6,084 nucleotides of DNA from Nocardioides sp. (lineage in GTDB: Bacteria; Actinomycetota; Actinomycetes; Propionibacteriales; Nocardioidaceae). Position 1 is the stretch's first letter, and the number at the start of each line of letters is the position of its first letter. The notes under the pieces are model-generated. The model worked only from the letters and a program-made list of their open reading frames with translations, was not told the DNA's origin and did not search any database. This document shows, piece after piece, positions 1-4,528 of this stretch. A program made the translations under genes and the position numbers. Location: NCBI GenBank assembly GCA_003519585.1, contig DOWL01000197.1, positions 22,320 to 28,403 on the forward strand, written 5' to 3'.

Positions 1-822
1 GGCGAGGCCGAACCAGACTTCGGGGGTGGAGAGGACTGCCTCGCCGGCGGCTTTGATGGCGCTGCCGGTGAAGCCGTTGTATTCGCCGATGCCGATCTGC
101 TTGTCGGGGAAGCCCTGGTTGTCGAGCCAGGTGGCGAGCAGGGGGATGGCGCGGGCGGGGAGTCTGGTGCCGGGGTTCTCGGCGGTGCCGTTCTGGTAGG
201 AGTCGACGGCGACGAAGTCCCATTGGGTGAGCAGGGATTTGCTGGTGAAGCTGGCGAAGTCGGCGACCTTGTTGTCGAGCAGCCAGCCGTTGAGGATCGG
301 ACCGACCTTGATGTCGGCGGACTTGACCAGGTCGAGGAACTTCTGTGAGCCGGCGCGGAAGTCGGCCGGGTCGAGGTCGCCGTACGGCTCGTGCCAGAAG
401 GTGACGGTGACGGGAGTGTCGAGGCTGTCGAGGTATGTGCGGGTCGCCTTGAGCCAGGAGTCGTACCCGCCGTCGTTGAGGGTCTCGACGTCTGGGACCT
501 TGTAGGAGATGACCGGCATCATGCCGCTGTCGACGGCCTGCTCGATCAGGGTCGACTGGGAGCGGCCGTTGGACTGCAACGAAGCGAAGACGCGGCGGGC
601 TTCGACGCCGCAGGAGCCGACCTCCTTGATCCGCTGACCCCACAGGTCCGCCGGCGCCGACATGCCGACGATCTTCTTGGCGGCCGAGGCGGCCGCAGCA
701 GCGGCCGGGCCTTTGCCGGCGTTGGGGACCGAAGTCGCGGACTGGGCTGGAGCAGTGGGGATGGTCAGGAGGCCGGTCGCTGCTGTGATACCGGCCACCA
801 GGGAAACGCAGACGCGCTTCAT
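1..822 (-). CDS. Secreted GH26-like glycoside hydrolase (3' end outside window)
   Basis: The frame is open from ATG at 822-820 to the left edge, giving 274 codons without a stop; the C-terminus is missing. The start follows a strong GAGGAGG (834-828) with 5 nt spacing. Residues 1-26 form a Sec signal peptide: Lys2-Arg3, a hydrophobic core and an APA cleavage site at 24-26. Ala-rich linker sequence (about 35-48, with six Ala at 40-45) leads to a catalytic-type domain from about residue 50. FWHEPYGD (Glu145) resembles the acid/base region of clan GH-A barrels, especially GH26, and GIGEYNG (Glu247) lies where the nucleophile strand is expected. VAVDSYQNG between them also fits a TIM barrel. The protein is probably exported and may act on a polysaccharide or glycoconjugate, but substrate and activity are unknown. 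There is no lipobox: Cys5 is at the start of the signal peptide. An alternative is a catalytically inactive barrel protein. The family placement comes from motifs only; the export call is firmer. Confidence 0.8.
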   Translation of the reverse strand, partial: MKRVCVSLVAGITAATGLLTIPTAPAQSATSVPNAGKGPAAAAAASAAKKIVGMSAPADLWGQRIKEVGSCGVEARRVFASLQSNGRSQSTLIEQAVDSGMMPVISYKVPDVETLNDGGYDSWLKATRTYLDSLDTPVTVTFWHEPYGDLDPADFRAGSQKFLDLVKSADIKVGPILNGWLLDNKVADFASFTSKSLLTQWDFVAVDSYQNGTAENPGTRLPARAIPLLATWLDNQGFPDKQIGIGEYNGFTGSAIKAAGEAVLSTPEVWFGLA

Positions 823-851
823 GAGGGCCTCCTCGAGAGGTGTTGGGGGAG

Positions 852-908
852 AGGCTCACGCGCCTGGTCGAGGACCACGGGTCCGGGGGAGAACCACGCG
901 TCCTGGGG
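852..908. repeat. Degenerate 19-bp tandem repeat in the glycosidase leader
   Basis: Three consecutive 19-bp units (852-870, 871-889, 890-908) lie 30-86 bp upstream of the secreted hydrolase start. Units two and three match at 16 of 19 positions by eye; the first matches each of the others at 11-12. The shared core is ACCACGSGTCC followed by a G-run. Unit two also contains the perfect inverted repeat GGACC-ACG-GGTCC (872-884). The spacing is not a multiple of 10.5, so the units would lie on different faces of the helix. They could be operator half-sites, a leader RNA structure or a chance duplication in GC-rich DNA. I found no convincing promoter hexamers for the hydrolase between 823 and 991. 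Confidence 0.5.
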
Positions 909-991
909 ATGCGAGCGCAGGCGAGCACACGCCGAGGTGAGCCGTCAGGAGGCTGGCAGCGGTGAACGACCCGGCACACCCGCCGAAATAC

Positions 992-1034
992 GGGTTCGGT
1001 TACCTGTTCGCTGAGCGGGTAACCCCGCGAACCC
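992..1034 (-). terminator. Terminator-like inverted repeat between the two leftmost genes
   Basis: GGTTACC (998-1004) is perfectly complementary to GGTAACC (1018-1024). Just outside, GGGTTCG (992-998) can pair with CGAACCC (1028-1034), leaving a 4-nt bulge. A competing compact hairpin, GCGGG-TAAC-CCCGC (1015-1028), sits inside. The block begins 17 bp past the stop codon of the small membrane protein, where a leftward transcript should end. It has no T-run, as is common for actinobacterial hairpin terminators. It could instead be an operator for the hydrolase gene to its left. Confidence 0.45.
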
Positions 1035-1050
1035 CGCAGACTGGGTCAGC

Positions 1051-1371
1051 TCAGAGGGACGGGCGGTCCCGGTCCTCTTGGTCATCGACGTTCATCCGGC
1101 GCTCGGCCTCGACGGCGTCGAGCTTCTCGGACAGCTCCTCGAGCCGCTTCTGCTCCTTGCGGCGGGCCCACGACCGCTTCGAGCCCGACTTGAGGATCCA
1201 CAAGCCCCACCAGATCGCGACGGCGGAGCCGACGCCGATGAGGAACAGCGCCACCGGGCCGATGTCCTGGCCGAGGAACTGCAGTTGGCCGCCTTGGATC
1301 TCGGAGGCGAAGACGCCGCAGACGATGGCCAGGGCGCCCAGCGCGATGAGGACGAGACCCACGACGACCAT
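1051..1371 (-). CDS. Small two-helix membrane protein with charged tail, unknown function
   Basis: A 106-residue protein that I do not recognise as a named family. Residues 2-22 are a hydrophobic helix ([20 protein letters not shown]). Residues 37-60 form a second one ending in the aromatic stretch AIWWGLWIL. After a basic boundary (KSGSKRSWARRK, 61-72), residues 72-95 are Lys/Glu/Leu-rich and look helical, possibly a short coiled coil, and the C-terminus is acidic. By the positive-inside rule the tail is probably cytoplasmic, with both ends on that side. The ATG at 1371 is chosen because it directly precedes the first helix; the open frame runs further upstream, but that part reads antisense-like and overlaps the helicase gene. 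No good Shine-Dalgarno precedes the ATG, which is a weakness. It lies 52 bp downstream of the helicase stop on the same strand and could be co-transcribed with it. Confidence 0.72.
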   Translation of the reverse strand: MVVVGLVLIALGALAIVCGVFASEIQGGQLQFLGQDIGPVALFLIGVGSAVAIWWGLWILKSGSKRSWARRKEQKRLEELSEKLDAVEAERRMNVDDQEDRDRPSL

Positions 1372-1392
1372 GTCGGGACAGTAACCCGCAAG

Positions 1393-1436
1393 GCTCGCCG
1401 AGTCACGGACCCCGCGGTGTGCCTCAGTCGGCGAGC
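1393..1436 (-). terminator. 9-bp inverted repeat spanning the helicase stop codon
   Basis: GCTCGCCGA (1393-1401) and TCGGCGAGC (1428-1436) are perfectly complementary with a 26-nt loop. The helicase stop codon (1426-1424) falls in the loop, beside the stem arm that encodes the last residues. In the leftward transcript it could act as a weak terminator or as an mRNA 3' structure separating the helicase from the small membrane protein. The long loop and absent T-run keep confidence low. Confidence 0.3.
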
Positions 1437-3715
1437 AGTACGTCGAGCAGTCGGATGGCGCCGGCCTTGTCGAGTGGGTTGTTCTGGTTGCCGCACTTGG
1501 GTGACTGCACGCACGACGGGCAGCCGTCGAAGCACTCGCAGGCGGCGATGGTCTCCCGGGTCGCGTCGAGCCACTCGCGGGCTGCCGAGAAGCCGCGTTC
1601 GGCGAAGCCGGCGCCACCGGGGTGGCCGTCGTAGACGAACACCGTGAGCTGGCCGGTGTCGGGGTGTACGGCGGTCGAGACGCCACCGATGTCCCAGCGG
1701 TCGCAGGTCGCGAACAGAGGGAGAAGCCCGATCGCGCAGTGTTCGGCAGCGTGTGCCGCGCCGGGCAGGTCAACGGTCGCGAAGCCGGCCTCGTCGAGGG
1801 CGTGCTCGGGCACCGTCCACCAGACTCCCGTGGTGCGCAGGCTCCGCTCGGGAAGGTCGAGTGGCTCCTCCCCGATCACCTCGCCGCTCGGCTGGCGGCG
1901 CAGGAGGTAGGACACGACCTGGTGGGTCACCTCGACCTGGCCCACCGAGAGCCGGCAGTCGCCCCATCGGCGGTGGTCGTGCTCGGCGACGATGCTGATG
2001 TCGGTGGTTTCGCGTGCGGTCGTGGAGTAGGGAGGGTCGGCGCGACCGATCACGGCGACGTGTTCGTGGAGGTCGAGCGACTCGACCAGCCAGGTCTCAC
2101 CCCGATGGACGTAGACCGCGCCGGCGTGCGCCGTCGAGTGGGCGCTGCCGGAGTCGACGGTGCCGATGACTCGACCGGTCTCCGCCTCGACCAGCGCCAC
2201 CGGCGGACCACCGGCCGAGCGGATGTCGGCGAGGTCGCTCGCCCGGCGCCGGTCGGTCCAGAACCAGCCTCGGGTACGGCGACGCAGCAGCCCCGCTCGG
2301 GTCAGTTGGTCGGCGACGTCGCGCGCCGTCGGGCCGAACAGCGACAGCTCCGACTCGGTGAGCGGGATCTCGGCGGCCGCTGCGCACAGATGTGGGCCGA
2401 GGACGTAGGGGTTGGTGGGGTCGAAGACCGTGGCCTCGACCGGCTGCCCGAGCAGCGCCTCGGGGTGGGTGACCAGGAAGGTGTCGAGCGGGTCGTCGCG
2501 CGCGACCAGGACGCCGAGAGCGTCGCCCCCGCTCCGCCCGGCCCGTCCGACCTGCTGCCAGAACGCCGCCCGAGTGCCGGGGAACCCCGCCATCAGGACG
2601 GCGTCGAGCCCACTGACGTCGATGCCGAGCTCGAGGGCGTTGGTGGCGGCGAGACCGGTCAGCTCGCCCGACCGGAGTGCGCACTCCAGCTCGCGGCGCT
2701 CCTCGGGGAGATAGCCGCCGCGGTAGGCGGCGATCCGCTCGGGAAGCGACGGATCGACCTCGGCAACCAGCGCGGCCGCCGTCATCGCGACCTGCTCCGC
2801 GCCTCGCCGGGAGCGGATGAACGCCAGCGTCCGGACGTCGTCGGTCACCAGGTCGGCGAGCAGATCGGCGGCCTCGGACGACGCGGCCCGGCGCAGCGGG
2901 GCGCCGTTCTCACCGGTGAACTGCGTGAGCGCCGGCTGCCACAGGGCCACGGCGACCTCGCCGCGCGGGGAGCAGTCACCGGTCACGGCCAGCACGTCGA
3001 GCCCGGTGAGCCGGGTCGCGGCGATCTCGGGCTCGGCGACCGTCGCCGAGGCGAGGACGAACGTCGGGCGGGCGCCGTACGCCGCGCAGATCCGGCGTAG
3101 CCGGCGCAGCACCTGCGCGACGTGGGCGCCGAACACGCCGCGGTAGTGGTGGCACTCGTCGACCACGACGTAGCGGAGCTGCGAGAGGAAGTCGCGCCAC
3201 CGCTCGTGCCCGGGCAGCAGCGAGTGGTGCAGCATGTCGGGGTTGGTGAGGACGTATTCAGCGTGGTCGCGGGCCCATTCGCGCTGATCGCGTCCGCTGT
3301 CGCCGTCATGGGTGGTGACGCGGACGTCGACCCGGAGCCCCGCGAGCCCGGTGAGCTGGTCTTGCGCCAGTGCCTTGGTCGGCGCGAGGTAGAGCGTGGT
3401 GGCGCCGCGTTGCCCGCGGCTCCTGCGCGTCGTCAGGGCGGCGGTGAGGGCCGGCAGTTGATACGCCAGCGATTTGCCGGACGCCGTCCCCGTGGCGAGC
3501 ACGACGTGCTGGCCCGCGTGCGCGGCGTCGGCCGCCACCACTTGGTGCTGCCAGGGCTCGAGCACCCCGCGCGCGGCGTACGCCGCCACGACGGTCTGGT
3601 CGGCCCACTCGGGCCACGGAGCGTGGCGGGCCGGGCGTGCGGGCAGCCGTTCGAGGTGGGTGAGCCGGCCCTCCCGGCCGGGGACCGCCGCCAACCGGTC
3701 CACGACGTCGGCCAT
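1424..3715 (-). CDS. SF2 DEAD/DEAH-box DNA helicase with C-terminal DUF1998/MZB domain (MrfA/YprA/SftH type)
   Basis: A 763-residue ATP-dependent DNA helicase, close to the usual 750-780 residues. Two RecA-like lobes carry the expected motifs: WQHQ near 55-58, Walker A ATGTASGKS (74-82), a DECH box (186-189), SAT (223-225), TNALELGIDV (358-367) and QQVGRAGRSG with its arginine finger (387-396). The C-terminal DUF1998 part contains CDRWDIGG (671-678), DGHPGGAGF (696-704) and the cysteines C728, C732, C735 and C741 with an extra C726, the likely metal site. Known relatives are B. subtilis MrfA (mitomycin lesion repair) and M. smegmatis SftH (3'-to-5' translocase), so a cytoplasmic DNA repair role is inferred; no MrfB-like exonuclease gene is nearby. 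The ATG at 3715 is preferred, but GTG at 3760 would add 15 residues (VSTSTSATQAPRRRS). Neither has a strong Shine-Dalgarno. It is divergent from bldG, as in Streptomyces. Confidence 0.93.
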   Translation of the reverse strand: MADVVDRLAAVPGREGRLTHLERLPARPARHAPWPEWADQTVVAAYAARGVLEPWQHQVVAADAAHAGQHVVLATGTASGKSLAYQLPALTAALTTRRSRGQRGATTLYLAPTKALAQDQLTGLAGLRVDVRVTTHDGDSGRDQREWARDHAEYVLTNPDMLHHSLLPGHERWRDFLSQLRYVVVDECHHYRGVFGAHVAQVLRRLRRICAAYGARPTFVLASATVAEPEIAATRLTGLDVLAVTGDCSPRGEVAVALWQPALTQFTGENGAPLRRAASSEAADLLADLVTDDVRTLAFIRSRRGAEQVAMTAAALVAEVDPSLPERIAAYRGGYLPEERRELECALRSGELTGLAATNALELGIDVSGLDAVLMAGFPGTRAAFWQQVGRAGRSGGDALGVLVARDDPLDTFLVTHPEALLGQPVEATVFDPTNPYVLGPHLCAAAAEIPLTESELSLFGPTARDVADQLTRAGLLRRRTRGWFWTDRRRASDLADIRSAGGPPVALVEAETGRVIGTVDSGSAHSTAHAGAVYVHRGETWLVESLDLHEHVAVIGRADPPYSTTARETTDISIVAEHDHRRWGDCRLSVGQVEVTHQVVSYLLRRQPSGEVIGEEPLDLPERSLRTTGVWWTVPEHALDEAGFATVDLPGAAHAAEHCAIGLLPLFATCDRWDIGGVSTAVHPDTGQLTVFVYDGHPGGAGFAERGFSAAREWLDATRETIAACECFDGCPSCVQSPKCGNQNNPLDKAGAIRLLDVLLAD

Positions 3716-3994
3716 TGACCGGCGCCTGGGCGCCTGGGTGGCCGACGTGGAGGTGCTCACCAGGCGAGCATGACGGAGGCCACCGACGATGCGGCTCACC
3801 CGTCGGTCGACGCTCCGAAAACGGGATTGCACCAGACCCGGCCCGTCGTGTTGGGTCGCGCTTTCCACCGACTCCAGGCTGTTGTTTGTGACCTTTGTAC
3901 GAGTCTCGGGTCGGCGTGGTTTGATTGGCGTGGCCGAGTGCCGGGTGCAACGACGTCCCGCGTGCTCGCCACCCGAACCCAGGGGGAGTAGACC
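3716..3994. promoter_or_regulatory. Divergent helicase/bldG intergenic region
   Basis: These 279 bp must hold the promoters of both the helicase (leftward) and bldG (rightward). The stretch from about 3880 to 3930 is more A/T-rich than the flanks (GTTGTTTGTGACCTTTGTAC, then TTTGATT), making it the likeliest promoter zone, but I could not pair convincing -35 and -10 hexamers in either direction. An exact 8-bp tandem repeat GGCGCCTG x2 (3721-3736) sits just upstream of the helicase ATG; it is leader DNA if that start is right, or codes for QAPRR if GTG 3760 is used. No extra gene is supported. Confidence 0.45.
3981..3988 (+). promoter_or_regulatory. Ribosome binding site deciding the bldG GTG start
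   Basis: AGGGGGAG ends 6 nt before GTG at 3995, which fixes this non-ATG start over the out-of-frame ATG codons nearby. The resulting N-terminus MDLTL matches the start of known BldG proteins. Confidence 0.8.
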
Positions 3995-4333
3995 GTGGAC
4001 CTGACGCTTGCGACCAACGAGGTCGAGGGTGCGACGATCATCGCCGTCGGCGGTGAGATCGACGTGTACACGGCCCCCAAGCTGCGCGACAAGATCACCG
4101 AGCTGGTCGGCGACGGCGTCTACGACATCATCGTCGACATGGAAGCAGTCGAGTTCCTCGACTCCACCGGTCTCGGCGTCCTCGTCGGGGGGCTGAAGAA
4201 GGTGCGCGCCCACGATGGCTCGCTCCAGCTGATCTGCACCCAGGACCGGCTGCTCAAGATCTTCCGGATCACCGGCCTGGCCAAGGTGTTCGTCATCCAT
4301 GACTCCGCCGCCGGGGCCCTCGCCTCGCGCTGA
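3995..4333 (+). CDS. bldG: BldG-type anti-sigma factor antagonist (STAS domain)
   Basis: A complete 112-residue single STAS-domain protein of the SpoIIAA/RsbV class. In the partner-switching model the unphosphorylated protein binds an anti-sigma kinase and frees its sigma factor; phosphorylation on serine blocks this. The phosphoacceptor motif FLDSTGLG is intact with Ser57, the same number as the phosphorylated serine of Streptomyces Bld[15 protein letters not shown] (18-31), [18 protein letters not shown] and [13 protein letters not shown] are near-identical to my memory of S. coelicolor BldG (113 residues), so orthology is likely. There BldG is required for aerial growth and antibiotic production; in a non-Streptomyces host it may instead serve stress or general sigma control. 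The divergent helicase upstream and hppA downstream match the Streptomyces neighbourhood, but the anti-sigma gene apgA that follows bldG there is absent. The GTG start has a strong Shine-Dalgarno. Confidence 0.95.
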   Translation: MDLTLATNEVEGATIIAVGGEIDVYTAPKLRDKITELVGDGVYDIIVDMEAVEFLDSTGLGVLVGGLKKVRAHDGSLQLICTQDRLLKIFRITGLAKVFVIHDSAAGALASR

Positions 4334-4348
4334 CGCCCCGCACTCAAC

Positions 4349-4364
4349 CGCGGCCGGGGCCGCG
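4349..4364 (+). terminator. GC hairpin 15 bp after bldG
   Basis: CGCGGC (4349-4354) pairs with GCCGCG (4359-4364) around a CGGG loop; a seventh C-G pair is possible with a tighter loop. No T-run follows. Its place just after the bldG stop suggests a bldG terminator, which would make hppA a separate transcription unit. The sequence GCGCGGAA (4362-4369), overlapping its right arm, can also pair with TTCCGCGC (4407-4414), so two structures compete. Confidence 0.5.
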
Positions 4365-4388
4365 CGGAACCGCTGAGCGTGCGACAGG

Positions 4389-4406
4389 TCACACCCAATA
4401 CTGTGA
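4389..4406. promoter_or_regulatory. Operator-like inverted repeat TCACA-N8-TGTGA upstream of hppA
   Basis: TCACA (4389-4393) and TGTGA (4402-4406) form a perfect 5-bp inverted repeat with an 8-bp centre. The right arm overlaps the proposed -35 element of hppA, a position suited to a repressor. The arms point outward compared with the CRP/GlxR consensus (TGTGA-N6-TCACA), so it is not a standard CRP-family site. Short arms make chance occurrence possible. Confidence 0.25.
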
Positions 4407-4428
4407 TTCCGCGCACCATGCGTAGACT
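4401..4428 (+). promoter_or_regulatory. Candidate hppA promoter
   Basis: TAGACT (4423-4428) is a good actinobacterial -10 of the TANNNT type. CTGTGA (4401-4406), 16 bp upstream, is a poor to moderate -35. Transcription would begin near 4435, leaving a leader of about 95 nt before the hppA start. Confidence 0.4.
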
Positions 4429-4442
4429 CCGGCACGTTCCGC

Positions 4443-4520
4443 GACCCGGGGCGGGTCTTCCTCTCCGAGGACGCTGCTGATCGGGTGTGCGGGGAGCCTC
4501 TCTCACCTGATCTCAGGAGG
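4443..4520 (+). promoter_or_regulatory. Structured hppA leader with ribosome binding site
   Basis: Three small hairpins can form in order: GACCC-GGGGC-GGGTC (4443-4457), TCCTC-TCC-GAGGA (4459-4471) and CCTG-ATCT-CAGG (4507-4517 region, arms 4506-4509 and 4514-4517). The last one covers the first part of the Shine-Dalgarno AGGAGG (4515-4520), which lies 8 nt before the ATG. This could tune translation, but the stems are short and I recognise no riboswitch class. Confidence 0.35.
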
Positions 4521-4528
4521 AAATACGC

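Noticed and set aside
391..1014. A 207-codon open frame on the plus strand
   Set aside because: It overlaps the secreted hydrolase in antisense and its leader. The composition is low in hydrophobic residues and shows no domain; the minus-strand reading has a signal peptide and active-site motifs.
1372..1773. N-terminal extension of the small membrane protein frame into the helicase
   Set aside because: The extension is Pro/Ser/Thr/Arg-rich shadow sequence overlapping the conserved DUF1998 coding region.
1622..3100. A 492-codon open frame on the plus strand
   Set aside because: It is antisense to the helicase, whose motifs are all intact. Its translation is Arg/Gly/Val/Asp-rich with no recognisable domain, as expected for a GC-rich shadow frame.
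3770..3991. A 73-codon plus-strand frame just before bldG
   Set aside because: No ribosome binding site, no recognisable features, and it covers the zone needed for the bldG promoter and Shine-Dalgarno. A leader peptide is conceivable but unsupported.
4389..4406. A CRP/GlxR binding site
   Set aside because: The TCACA and TGTGA arms are in the inverse order and the spacing is 8 instead of 6, so the consensus is not met.
3716..4435. 240 extra in-frame codons upstream of the helicase on the minus strand
   Set aside because: Most of it is antisense to bldG and the intergenic region, it has no family resemblance, and helicases of this family begin near the ATG at 3715.
4434..4528. A known riboswitch class in the hppA leader
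   Set aside because: Short hairpins are present, but I could not match them to the conserved cores of the riboswitch families I know.
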